Part shown: positions 6,808-14,515 of the stretch, one piece after another
How positions within the stretch are numbered: the stretch's first letter is position 1
How the letters are laid out: every line of letters starts with the position of its first letter
NCBI RefSeq assembly: GCF_013374095.1
Contig: NZ_AP022672.1
Coordinates: 1,921,501 to 1,985,500 of the forward strand
Length of the DNA stretch: 64,000 nucleotides
Direction of reading: 5' to 3'
Origin: Sphingomonas sp. HMP6
GTDB taxonomy: Bacteria; Pseudomonadota; Alphaproteobacteria; Sphingomonadales; Sphingomonadaceae
Notes under the pieces: model-generated
What the model was told of the DNA's origin: nothing
The model's database searches: none
Seen by the model: the letters and a program-made list of their open reading frames with translations, nothing else
Position numbers and translations under genes: made by a program

Positions 6808-8340
6808 ATGTCGCACCCGAGCATCCACGCGCGGACCGATCCCGCAAAGCCCGCGCTGATCGTCGCGGAAACCGGCGAGACGATCAGCTTTGCTGAGCTC
6901 GACGCGCGATCGAACCGCGCCGCCCACCTGTTTCGCGCACGCGGGCTGGTGGCCAGCGACACGATCGCGCTGATGCTGGAGAATACCCCCGAATTTTATG
7001 ACATCGCCTGGGGCGCGCAGCGTTCAGGGCTGTTCTTCGTCTGCATTTCGACCAAGCTGACCGCCGCCGAGCTCGACTATATCGTCGGCGATTCGGGCGC
7101 GAAGATGCTGATCGTCTCGGCCAGCCTGACCGGCAGCGCAGGCACGGTGCGTGCCGAGACGCTGCGCTTCGTCGTCGGCGGATCGGTGCCGGGCTGGGAA
7201 AGCTGGGAGGATGCGGTCGCCGCGCAGCCCGACACACCGATCGCCGACGAACGCGCCGGGATCGACATGCTCTATTCCTCCGGCACGACCGGGCGGCCCA
7301 AGGGCGTGCGCGTCGCGCTGCCCGAAGACCCCGATATGGCCGCGCCGACGGTGCTGATGATGCTCGCGCGCGGGTTGTATGGGCTGGGGCCGGACAGCAT
7401 CTATCTCAGCCCCGCGCCGCTCTATCATGCCGCCCCCTTGCGCTGGTCGATGACGGTGCAGCGCCTGGGCGGGACGGTGGTGATGTTGCAGCATTTCGAA
7501 CCCGAGGCGGCGCTCGCCGCGATCGAGCGGTACAAGATCAACGCCAGCCAGTGGGTGCCGACGCATTTCGTGCGGATGCTCAAACTCGATGCGGCCGCCC
7601 GCGCGCGCCATGATCTGTCGAGCCTCAAGGTCGCGATCCATGCTGCGGCCCCCTGCCCGGTGCCGGTCAAGGAAGCGATGATCGCATGGTGGGGGCCGGT
7701 GCTGTACGAATATTATGCCGGGTCCGAAGGCAATGGCCTGACGACGATCGATTCGGCGCAGTGGCTGGAGCACAAAGGATCGGTCGGTAAGGCGGCGTAC
7801 GGCGTGCTGCATATCTGCGGCGAGGATGGCGTCGAACTGCCTGCGGGCGAGGAAGGCCTCGTCTATTTCGAGGGCGGCGGCGTCTTCGAATATCATAACG
7901 ATCCGGCCAAGACGGCGGAGGCGCGCAACGCGCTCGGCTGGTCGACCCTTGGCGATATCGGGCGGATCGATAAGGACGGCTATCTGTATCTGACTGATCG
8001 CAAGAGTTTCATGATCATCTCGGGCGGGGTGAACATCTATCCGCAGGAAATCGAGAACCGGCTGATCACCCACCCGCGCGTGGCGGACGTGGCGGTGATC
8101 GGCGCGCCCTGCCCCGAAATGGGCGAGCGCGTCGTCGCGGTGGTGCAGCCGGTCGACATGGCCGAGGCGGGCGAGGCGCTGGCGGCGGAACTGACCGCCT
8201 GGTGTCGCGCCGAGCTGTCAGGGGTGAAGACGCCGCGCCAGATCGATTTCAGCGCAGAATTGCCGCGTCACGCGACGGGGAAATTGTATAAGCGGCTGCT
8301 GCGGGACCAATATTGGGCTGAGCCAGCTACGACAGTATAG
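6808..8340 (+). CDS. AMP-forming acyl-CoA synthetase / CoA ligase
   Basis: A 510-residue ANL-superfamily enzyme that activates a carboxylic acid to its CoA thioester through an acyl-adenylate. The phosphate loop MLYSSGTTGRPKGVR lies at about residues 155-169. The adenylate motif YYAGSEGNG is near 302, the hinge GDIGRIDKDGYLYLTDR near 383, and the C-terminal ISGGVNIYPQEIENRL and catalytic-lysine segment ATGKLYKR close the protein. ATG 6808 follows CTGGAGAGG. The downstream crotonase gene suggests a role in fatty or aromatic acid degradation; substrate unknown. Confidence 0.93.
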   Translation: MSHPSIHARTDPAKPALIVAETGETISFAELDARSNRAAHLFRARGLVASDTIALMLENTPEFYDIAWGAQRSGLFFVCISTKLTAAELDYIVGDSGAKMLIVSASLTGSAGTVRAETLRFVVGGSVPGWESWEDAVAAQPDTPIADERAGIDMLYSSGTTGRPKGVRVALPEDPDMAAPTVLMMLARGLYGLGPDSIYLSPAPLYHAAPLRWSMTVQRLGGTVVMLQHFEPEAALAAIERYKINASQWVPTHFVRMLKLDAAARARHDLSSLKVAIHAAAPCPVPVKEAMIAWWGPVLYEYYAGSEGNGLTTIDSAQWLEHKGSVGKAAYGVLHICGEDGVELPAGEEGLVYFEGGGVFEYHNDPAKTAEARNALGWSTLGDIGRIDKDGYLYLTDRKSFMIISGGVNIYPQEIENRLITHPRVADVAVIGAPCPEMGERVVAVVQPVDMAEAGEALAAELTAWCRAELSGVKTPRQIDFSAELPRHATGKLYKRLLRDQYWAEPATTV

Positions 8341-8347
8341 ACCCTGC

Positions 8348-8443
8348 CGTCACCCCGGCCCTGTGCCGGGGTCCACCGTCCGGCGCGTCCTGCGATCGTT
8401 GGGCGCGGGGCACCGTGGACCCCGGCACAGGGCCGGGGTGACG
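8348..8443. repeat. Family A inverted repeat pair
   Basis: The arm at 8348-8378 (CGTCACCCCGGCC…) is complementary to 8411-8443 (…GGCCGGGGTGACG). Each arm also contains its own small palindrome (CCCCGG…CCGGGG), as in REP/BIME elements. It lies between the acyl-CoA ligase stop and the crotonase start. Confidence 0.85.
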
Positions 8444-8482
8444 AAAGGGCGAAAGGGCCGAAGGGCCGAAGGGAATGATGCA

Positions 8483-9274
8483 ATGACCGAGAACCGCGTA
8501 TCGATTACCGTCACCGATCATATCGCCGATGTGCGCCTGACGCGCGCCGACAAGATGAACGCGATCGATCCGGCGATGTTCGAAGGGATCGGCGCGGCGA
8601 TCGACGCGCTGCATTCGCGCAAGGATGTGCGCTGCGTCGTGCTGTCGGGGGATGGAAAGGCGTTTTGCGCCGGGCTCGACATGAGCAGCATGGCGGGCGG
8701 CGGCTCCGGGCTGACCTCGCGCGAGCGCAATGATCAGGGCGCGATCCTGCCGCAGCATGTCACCTGGGGCTGGCGCAACCTGCCGATGCCGGTCATCGCG
8801 GCGGTCCACGGCGTCGCCTTTGGCGGCGGTTTTCAGATCATGTCGGGCGCGGACATCCGCATCGCCGCCCCGGAAACGCGCTTTGCGATTCGCGAGAGCT
8901 ATTGGGGGTTGGTGCCCGACATGGCGGGCTTCCCGATCTGGCGCGGTCTGGTGCGTGACGATGTGCTGCGCGAATTGATCTACACCGCGCGCGAATTCGA
9001 CGCCGAGGAAGCGCTGCACCACGGATTCATCACACGCATCACTCCGGACCCGCACGCCGCCGCGATGGCGCTGGCGCGGGACATTGCGGCGAAGAGCCCC
9101 AATGCGATTCGCGGGGCGAAGCGGCTGTGCAACATGGCGCACGATGCCGACCCGCTGGCGATGCTCGAGGCCGAAACCAACGAGCAGGTCGCGGTGATCG
9201 GCCAGCCGCCGATGATGGAGCAAGTCGCCGCCAACATGCAGAAGCGCGCTGCGGTGTTCGCCGACGCGGATTGA
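8483..9274 (+). CDS. Enoyl-CoA hydratase/isomerase family protein (crotonase)
   Basis: 263 residues, starting MTENRVSITVTDHIADVRLT. Crotonase-fold oxyanion-hole motifs are DGKAFCAGLDMSSMAG (about residues 57-72) and AVHGVAFGGGFQIMSGAD (about 108-125). The acidic residue around YWGLVPDMAG may replace one of the usual catalytic glutamates. It probably hydrates or isomerises an enoyl-CoA produced from the product of the ligase encoded 140 bases upstream. A longer frame would begin inside the preceding repeat, so ATG 8483 is preferred. Confidence 0.9.
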   Translation: MTENRVSITVTDHIADVRLTRADKMNAIDPAMFEGIGAAIDALHSRKDVRCVVLSGDGKAFCAGLDMSSMAGGGSGLTSRERNDQGAILPQHVTWGWRNLPMPVIAAVHGVAFGGGFQIMSGADIRIAAPETRFAIRESYWGLVPDMAGFPIWRGLVRDDVLRELIYTAREFDAEEALHHGFITRITPDPHAAAMALARDIAAKSPNAIRGAKRLCNMAHDADPLAMLEAETNEQVAVIGQPPMMEQVAANMQKRAAVFADAD

Positions 9275-9304
9275 GCGGTATCGCGCCGGGCGACAAACAC
9301 CCGC

Positions 9305-9394
9305 CGTTCGCCCTGAGCCTGTCGAAGGGCATCTCTCCACTCGCCCTCGGCTTGCGTGGGGAGAGCAGGGCTTCGACAGGGTCAGCCCGAACGG
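9305..9394. repeat. Family B inverted repeat pair
   Basis: CGTTCGCCCTGAGCCTGTCG at 9305 is the inverse of CGACAGGGTCAGCCCGAACG near 9373-9393. It lies between two convergent genes and may act as a transcriptional end structure. Confidence 0.85.
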
Positions 9395-9409
9395 GATTTG
9401 GTCACCACC

Positions 9410-10624
9410 CTACCGCTTGGGTGTCAGCCGCAGCAGTGCGCCTTCATCCTCGATCAGCCAGATCGCGCCGTCGGGGGCCTGCGCGACATCGCGGACACGG
9501 GCGCCCATCGTCCATTGCTCGACCGCCCTGGCGGTATCGCCATTGACCGCGACGCGAATCAGCGCCTGGCCGCCGAGCGCGCCGATGAACAGATTGCCGC
9601 GATACTGCGGGAACAGCGCACCCGAATAAGCGATCATCCCGCCGGGTGAGATGGACGGGTTCCACCATGCCTTGGGCGCTTCGAGATCGGGGCGGCTGGG
9701 GTGATCGGGGATCGGCTGGCCCGAATAATTGTCGCCGTTGGAGACGATCGGCCAGCCGTAATTCTTACCCGGCAGGATGAGGTTGAGCTCGTCACCACCG
9801 CGCGGCCCCATTTCTTCCTCCCACAAGCGGCCATCGGCGGTGAAGGCAAGGCCATACGGGTTGCGGTGGCCGGTGCTCCACGTCTCGGCCCGCGCGCCGC
9901 CGGCTTTGAAATTGGGGTTGCCCGGCCATGCCTTGCCGTCGAGCGTCAGCCGCAGGATCTTGCCGAGCCGCTGATCGGGGTCTTGCGCCGGGGTGAAGCG
10001 CTGCCGCTCGCCAGAGGACAGGAACAGCGATTTGCCGTCGGGGGCGAAGACGATGTTTGCGCCGAATTGCCCGCCGACGCCGTTCATGCCCGATCGCCAC
10101 AGCACGCGCAGCCCTTCCAGCGAGGCTTGCGGCGGGCAGGGCGCGCGGACGCACTGGACTTGGGTGATCTTCAGCGTCGCATGCGCCAGCGCGAGCGCGG
10201 CGCCAGTCTTGCCGGGTTCGGAATAGGTCAGATACACGCCACGATTGCCCGCAAAGCGGGGGGCCAGCGCCACGTCGAGCAAACCGCCCTGATCGACCAC
10301 CGCGACGCGCGGCACGCCGCCGACATTCGCCACCGCGCCGTCGGTCCAGCGCAGCTTCAACACCCCGGCCTTCTCGGTCACCAGCGCCGCGCCATTGGGC
10401 AGAATCGCGAGCGCGAAGGGCTCGGTGAAGGTCCCGATCCGGGTCATGGTGAACGGCGGCGGCGTCTCGCGCAGATTGGCGCGGCCGGTCGTCGCGGGGA
10501 CGTTCTTGACCGTCGCTTCGGGGGCATTGCGCGGCAGTTTCTGCGTGCCCTGATTCTGCGAACTTTGCGCCGAACAGGCGGTGCTGGCGAGCAATGCCGC
10601 GACGAAAACAAAACGACCGATCAT
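9410..10624 (-). CDS. PQQ-dependent sugar dehydrogenase family lipoprotein
   Basis: 404 residues beginning MIGRFVFVAALLASTACSAQ: a lipoprotein signal with the lipobox LLASTAC, so probably anchored in the periplasm. The rest is the six-bladed propeller of the soluble glucose dehydrogenase/Gdh-B family (LPNGAALVTEKAGVLKL, YLTYSEPGKTGAALALAHA, STGHRNPYGLAFTADGRLWEEEMGPRGGDELN, LFPQYRGNLFIGALGGQAL). It oxidises aldose sugars with PQQ and Ca2+ in characterised relatives; substrate here unknown. The longer frame from 10675 lacks the lipobox at its N-terminus, so 10624 is chosen. Confidence 0.9.
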   Translation of the reverse strand: MIGRFVFVAALLASTACSAQSSQNQGTQKLPRNAPEATVKNVPATTGRANLRETPPPFTMTRIGTFTEPFALAILPNGAALVTEKAGVLKLRWTDGAVANVGGVPRVAVVDQGGLLDVALAPRFAGNRGVYLTYSEPGKTGAALALAHATLKITQVQCVRAPCPPQASLEGLRVLWRSGMNGVGGQFGANIVFAPDGKSLFLSSGERQRFTPAQDPDQRLGKILRLTLDGKAWPGNPNFKAGGARAETWSTGHRNPYGLAFTADGRLWEEEMGPRGGDELNLILPGKNYGWPIVSNGDNYSGQPIPDHPSRPDLEAPKAWWNPSISPGGMIAYSGALFPQYRGNLFIGALGGQALIRVAVNGDTARAVEQWTMGARVRDVAQAPDGAIWLIEDEGALLRLTPKR

Positions 10625-10788
10625 AAACGTCTCCTGGACAGGCATCAGTGCGCCCAACGCGCCATGATATTGCATGGTTGCCAGCCGCCCGCGAGCGGCC
10701 TATATCGCCCTCACTCTCTACATCGTTACGGTGAAGAGGCTGGAGCCACCCGGTTCCGGCGACGCAGACCATTGCCTGGGACCAGTGC

Positions 10789-11364
10789 TTGCAACAGACG
10801 CCCGATCTGACCGCGCTCATCGCACCCGAAGCCGAAGCATTGGGCTTCGATCTGGTGCGCGTGAAGCTGTTCGGCGGCAAGGGCGATTTGACGCTGCAAG
10901 TGATGGCCGAGCGGCCCGACACGCGGCAGCTGACGATCGACGATTGCGCCGCGCTGTCGCGCCGCATCTCGGACGTGCTCGATGCGCTGGAGGCCGAGGG
11001 CCGCGATCCGATACCTGAGGAATATCGCCTCGAAGTGTCTTCGCCAGGGATCGACCGCCCGCTGACGCGGCTCAAGGATTTTGCCGACTGGGACGGCCAT
11101 GAAGCCCGCATCGTGCTTGCCGCACCGATGGATGGGCGCAAGGTGCTGACCGGCCTGCTCAAGGGCGTCGAGGGCGACACGATCACGATCTACGTCGCGA
11201 CCAAGGGCGAGATGGAAGTGCCGTTCGCGCAAGTCGGGAACGCCAAATTGGTGCTGACCAACGCGCTGATCGCCGCGACGCGTCCGTTGTCGATGGACGG
11301 CGTTGAGGACGAAGAAATTGAAGACGAACCGGCGATAAGTGCCGCTGAAGAGGAAATGAAGTGA
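10789..11364 (+). CDS. rimP: Ribosome maturation factor RimP
   Basis: 191 residues. N-terminal α/β domain (LIAPEAEALGFDLVRVKLFG, LTLQVMAERPD), then IDDCAALSRRISDVLDA and the signature YRLEVSSPGIDRPLTR (about residues 82-97), and a C-terminal SH3-like domain. It assists 30S subunit maturation. The best in-frame start is TTG at 10789; no ATG or GTG precedes it in frame. The stop TGA shares a base with the ATG of nusA. It is the first gene of the rimP-pnp operon. The acidic tail (EDEEIEDE) is typical of sphingomonads, from memory. Confidence 0.93.
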   Translation: MQQTPDLTALIAPEAEALGFDLVRVKLFGGKGDLTLQVMAERPDTRQLTIDDCAALSRRISDVLDALEAEGRDPIPEEYRLEVSSPGIDRPLTRLKDFADWDGHEARIVLAAPMDGRKVLTGLLKGVEGDTITIYVATKGEMEVPFAQVGNAKLVLTNALIAATRPLSMDGVEDEEIEDEPAISAAEEEMK

Positions 11365-12989
11365 TGGCCGTCCCAGCAACTTCCGGCGTTACCGCCAACC
11401 GCGCCGAGCTGATCGCGATCGCGAATGCCGTTGCCACCGAAAAGATGATCGACAAAGCGATCGTGATCGAGGCGATGGAGGACGCGATCCAGCGCGCCGC
11501 CAAGGCCCGCTACGGCGCCGAGAACGACATTCGTGCCAAGCTCGACCCCACCACCGGCGATCTGCGCTTGTGGCGCGTCGTCGAAGTGGTCGAGGCGGTC
11601 GACGATTATTTCAAGCAAGTGAACCTCAAGGAATCGCAGAAGCTGCAGCCGGGCGCGGTGATCGGCGACTATATCGTCGATCCGCTGCCCCCGATCGAAT
11701 TCGGCCGCATCGCCGCGCAGGCCGCCAAGCAAGTCATCTTCCAGAAGGTCCGCGACGCCGAGCGCGAGCGCCAGCATGAAGAATTCAAGGACCGCATGGG
11801 TGAGATCATCACCGGCGTGGTGAAGCGTGTCGAATTCGGTCACGTCGTCGTCGATCTCGGCCGCGCCGAGGGCGTGATCCGTCGCGACCAGCAGATCCCG
11901 CGCGAAGTGGTGCGCGTCAACGACCGCATCCGCTCGCTGATCCTCAATGTGCGCCGCGAGAACCGTGGGCCGCAGATTTTCCTCAGCCGCGCGCACCCCG
12001 ATTTCATGAAGAAGCTGTTCGCGCAGGAAGTGCCCGAGATTTACGACGGCATCATCGAGATTAAGGCCGCTGCCCGCGACCCGGGTTCGCGCGCCAAGAT
12101 CGGCGTGATCAGCCATGATTCGTCGATCGACCCGGTCGGCGCGTGCGTCGGCATGAAGGGCAGCCGCGTGCAGGCGGTCGTGCAGGAAATGCAGGGCGAG
12201 AAGATCGACATCATCCCCTGGTCGCCCGACACCGCGACCTTCGTCGTCAACGCGCTGCAGCCGGCCTCGGTATCGCGCGTCGTGATCGACGAGGAAGAGG
12301 ATCGCATCGAAGTCGTCGTTCCCGACGATCAGCTCAGCCTCGCGATCGGTCGTCGCGGCCAGAACGTGCGTTTGGCATCGCAGCTCACCGGCAAGGCGAT
12401 CGACATCCTCACCGAGCAGGACGCCTCCGAGAAGCGCCAGAAGGAATTCGCCGAGCGCACCGAGATGTTCCAGACCGAGCTCGACGTCGATGAGACGCTG
12501 GCACAGTTGCTGGTCGCCGAGGGCTTTGGCGCGCTCGAGGAAGTCGCGTATGTCGAGGTCGACGAAATCGCCTCGATCGAAGGTTTCGATGACGATCTCG
12601 CCGCCGAGCTGCAGAGCCGCGCCGCCGAGGCGCTCGAACGCCGCGAAGCCGCCAACCGCGAGGAACGCCGCGGCATGGGCGTCGAGGATGCGCTGGCCGA
12701 ACTGCCGCACCTCAACGAAGCGATGCTGGTCACGCTCGGCAAGGCCGGGATCAAGACGCTCGACGATCTCGCCGATCTGGCGACCGACGAGCTGATCCAG
12801 AAGAAGCGCCAGGAACAGCGCCGCCGCGCCGAGGGTGCCGAGCAGAACAAGCGCCCCGAGGACAAGGGCGGCGTGCTCGGCGAGTACAGCCTGACCGAAG
12901 CGCAGGGCAATGAGATCATCATGGCCGCGCGTGCGCACTGGTTCGAGGATGAGCCCGCCGCAGCAGCAGCCGAGGAAACCGAAGCCTGA
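11364..12989 (+). CDS. nusA: Transcription elongation/antitermination factor NusA
   Basis: 541 residues. The N-terminal RNA polymerase-binding domain (ELIAIANAVATEKMIDKAIV) leads to the S1 domain around EIITGVVKRVEFGHVVVDLG. KH domains with GACVGMKGSRVQAVVQEMQG and LAIGRRGQNVRLASQLTGK follow, then two acidic helix-hairpin-helix repeats near the C-terminus (LDETLAQLLVAEGFGALEEV-like and LGKAGIKTLDDLADL). It controls pausing, termination and antitermination. ATG 11364 overlaps the rimP stop (TGATG). A GTG one codon upstream is less likely. Confidence 0.97.
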   Translation: MAVPATSGVTANRAELIAIANAVATEKMIDKAIVIEAMEDAIQRAAKARYGAENDIRAKLDPTTGDLRLWRVVEVVEAVDDYFKQVNLKESQKLQPGAVIGDYIVDPLPPIEFGRIAAQAAKQVIFQKVRDAERERQHEEFKDRMGEIITGVVKRVEFGHVVVDLGRAEGVIRRDQQIPREVVRVNDRIRSLILNVRRENRGPQIFLSRAHPDFMKKLFAQEVPEIYDGIIEIKAAARDPGSRAKIGVISHDSSIDPVGACVGMKGSRVQAVVQEMQGEKIDIIPWSPDTATFVVNALQPASVSRVVIDEEEDRIEVVVPDDQLSLAIGRRGQNVRLASQLTGKAIDILTEQDASEKRQKEFAERTEMFQTELDVDETLAQLLVAEGFGALEEVAYVEVDEIASIEGFDDDLAAELQSRAAEALERREAANREERRGMGVEDALAELPHLNEAMLVTLGKAGIKTLDDLADLATDELIQKKRQEQRRRAEGAEQNKRPEDKGGVLGEYSLTEAQGNEIIMAARAHWFEDEPAAAAAEETEA

Positions 12990-13219
12990 TGCCGTTCGTC
13001 TCGATCCGCATCTCCGGCACCGCCACGAAGGACCAGAAGTCCGGGATCGTGGCGGACGTCACCCAGTCGCTCGTCGCGCGGCTGGGAAAGAACCCGGCTG
13101 CGGTGCAGATCGTGATCGAGGAAGTGTCGACGGAAAATTACGGCGCGGGTGGGGTGCTGATCGTCGATCGGGATGCGCCCAAGTTACAGGAGGACGCTCA
13201 TGCGGAATCCTCGCAATGA
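12989..13219 (+). CDS. 4-oxalocrotonate tautomerase-family protein
   Basis: 76 residues, MPFVSIRISGTATKDQKSGI. The proline after the initiator methionine is the catalytic Pro1 of this superfamily once Met is removed. The length and the following β-α-β pattern (VADVTQSLVARLGKNPAAVQIVIEEV) match single-subunit 4-OT/DmpI-type enzymes. The start overlaps the nusA stop (TGATG), so translation is probably coupled to nusA. A tautomerase is not a usual member of this operon; substrate unknown. Confidence 0.88.
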   Translation: MPFVSIRISGTATKDQKSGIVADVTQSLVARLGKNPAAVQIVIEEVSTENYGAGGVLIVDRDAPKLQEDAHAESSQ

Positions 13220-13241
13220 CACGCTAGCGTTTACCCAGAAC

Positions 13242-13344
13242 GACCGTCACCCCGGGCTTGTCCCGGGGGCCACCGGGCCGCATATTCGGCGTACCGAGGG
13301 GCGTGTTGCACCGTGGACCCCGGGACAAGCCCGGGGTGACGGTC
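13242..13344. repeat. Family A inverted repeat pair, left flank of GIY-YIG cassette
   Basis: The arm at 13242-13274 (GACCGTCACCCCGGGCTTGT…) is complementary to 13311-13344 over about 33 bases with one or two mismatches. Each arm is itself palindromic (CCCCGGG/CCCGGGG). It abuts the 3' end of the minus-strand nuclease gene. Confidence 0.9.
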
Positions 13345-13349
13345 GGGGT

Positions 13350-13658
13350 TTAGCTAAGCGGTGGGAGGCCCAAGGCTACAGCCAAATCCTCCCAGTGCGG
13401 GTTGTCGCGTTCGATCAAATTCTTCTTCCAATCGCGATGCCATTTTTTAATGCGCTTCTCCGCAGCGATGGCGGCGTCCATCGTGTCCGCCATCTCGTAC
13501 CAGACAAGGCGCGTGATGCTGTGCCGTTTGGTGAAGCTATCGAACGCCCCGTCCCTGTGCTGGAGAATTCGTCCAATCAGATTCGACGTGACGCCAACAT
13601 ACAGCGTGCCATTGAAGCCGCTGGCCAGAATGTAAACGCACGGTTGTCGTTCTCGCAC
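13350..13658 (-). CDS. GIY-YIG nuclease family protein
   Basis: 102 residues. The GIY and YIG strands appear as VYILASG (residues 8-14) and LYVGVTSN (19-26). The conserved arginine is R30 in GRILQHR, and the metal-binding glutamate is E67 in AAEKRIKKWHRDWK. This is the short UPF0213/YhbQ-like form; related proteins are single-domain endonucleases of unclear role. GTG 13658 follows GGGAG. An open frame continues upstream to ATG 13775, but those residues are encoded by the flanking repeat ([19 protein letters not shown]). It runs opposite to the surrounding nusA-infB operon and is bracketed by family A repeats. Confidence 0.88.
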   Translation of the reverse strand: MRERQPCVYILASGFNGTLYVGVTSNLIGRILQHRDGAFDSFTKRHSITRLVWYEMADTMDAAIAAEKRIKKWHRDWKKNLIERDNPHWEDLAVALGLPPLS

Positions 13659-13670
13659 TTTTCCAACTCC

Positions 13671-13767
13671 CGTCACCCCGGCCTTGTGCCGGGGTCCACT
13701 GTGCGGCTTGATCGTCGGCAGCGGAATGTGCGGCACCGTGGACCCCGGCACAAGGCCGGGGTGACCG
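13671..13767. repeat. Family A inverted repeat pair, right flank of GIY-YIG cassette
   Basis: CGTCACCCCGGCCTTGTGCC at 13671 is the inverse of GGCACAAGGCCGGGGTGACC ending near 13766. It lies just upstream of the nuclease start and 20 bases before ylxR. The nuclease gene is thus flanked on both sides. Confidence 0.9.
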
Positions 13768-13786
13768 TCTGTCATGGGGCGATCGC

Positions 13787-14515
13787 ATGAACGCGCCCGA
13801 CCCCATCCGCCGTTGCATCCTGCTGGGCGAGCGCGCGCCGCGTGAGTCGCTGATTCGGCTGGCGCTGTCGCCCGATGGCGCGGTGTTCCCTGACGTGCGT
13901 GCCAAGGCCCCCGGCCGTGGCGCGTGGATCGGCGTCACCCGCGCCGAGCTCGAAACCGCAATCGCCAAGGGCAAGCTGAAGGCAGCGCTTGCGCGTGCGT
14001 TCAAGACCGGGCCGATCGCGATTCCGGACGATCTGCCCGCGATGATCGCCGCCGCGCTGGAACGCGCGGTGCTCGACCGGCTTGGGCTGGAGGCGCGCAC
14101 CGGCAATCTGCTGACCGGTGCCGAAAAGATCGAAGCGGCGGCGCGCTCGGGCAAGCTGCATCTGTTGCTGCACGCGGCAGACGCGGGCACCGACGGCAAC
14201 CGCAAGCTCGACCAGGCGTGGCGCGTCGGCAACGATGAAGAGGGTAGCGACCTCAGGGGCTTGGCACTGCCGGTGCCCCGCACCATATTGGCCGTGGCAC
14301 TGGGTCGGCAGAATGTGGTACATATCGGCCTGACAGAGCGCGATGCGGCGCGGCGCGTGAGGGAATCCCTGACGCGCTGGCTGCATTTCATCGGATCCCA
14401 TCCCGCCCTTGAGCCTTGCGAATCCGTTTCGCAGGGCGCATCGGCGCTTCAAAATATCCCGACCGGAGCTGGCAACTCTGTCGCGGACGACGACACATGC
14501 GAGGAACTTGAGTGA
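13787..14515 (+). CDS. ylxR: YlxR/DUF448 RNA-binding protein with C-terminal L7Ae-like domain
   Basis: 242 residues. The N-terminal DUF448 domain has RRCILLGERAPRESLIRLAL and the signature GRGAWIGVTRAELETA (about residues 44-59). The second half (LEARTGNLLTGAEKIEAAARSGKL) resembles the ribosomal L7Ae/L30e-like domain fused to YlxR in many alphaproteobacteria. It is the standard gene between nusA and infB and probably binds RNA. Its stop overlaps the GTG start of infB (GTGA). The ribosome-binding site is weak, perhaps because the cassette inserted upstream. Confidence 0.9.
   Translation: MNAPDPIRRCILLGERAPRESLIRLALSPDGAVFPDVRAKAPGRGAWIGVTRAELETAIAKGKLKAALARAFKTGPIAIPDDLPAMIAAALERAVLDRLGLEARTGNLLTGAEKIEAAARSGKLHLLLHAADAGTDGNRKLDQAWRVGNDEEGSDLRGLALPVPRTILAVALGRQNVVHIGLTERDAARRVRESLTRWLHFIGSHPALEPCESVSQGASALQNIPTGAGNSVADDDTCEELE

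Noticed and set aside
13659..13775. N-terminal extension of the GIY-YIG protein to ATG 13775
   Set aside because: The extra 39 residues are encoded by the repeat. The conserved domain begins right after GTG 13658, which has a better ribosome-binding site.
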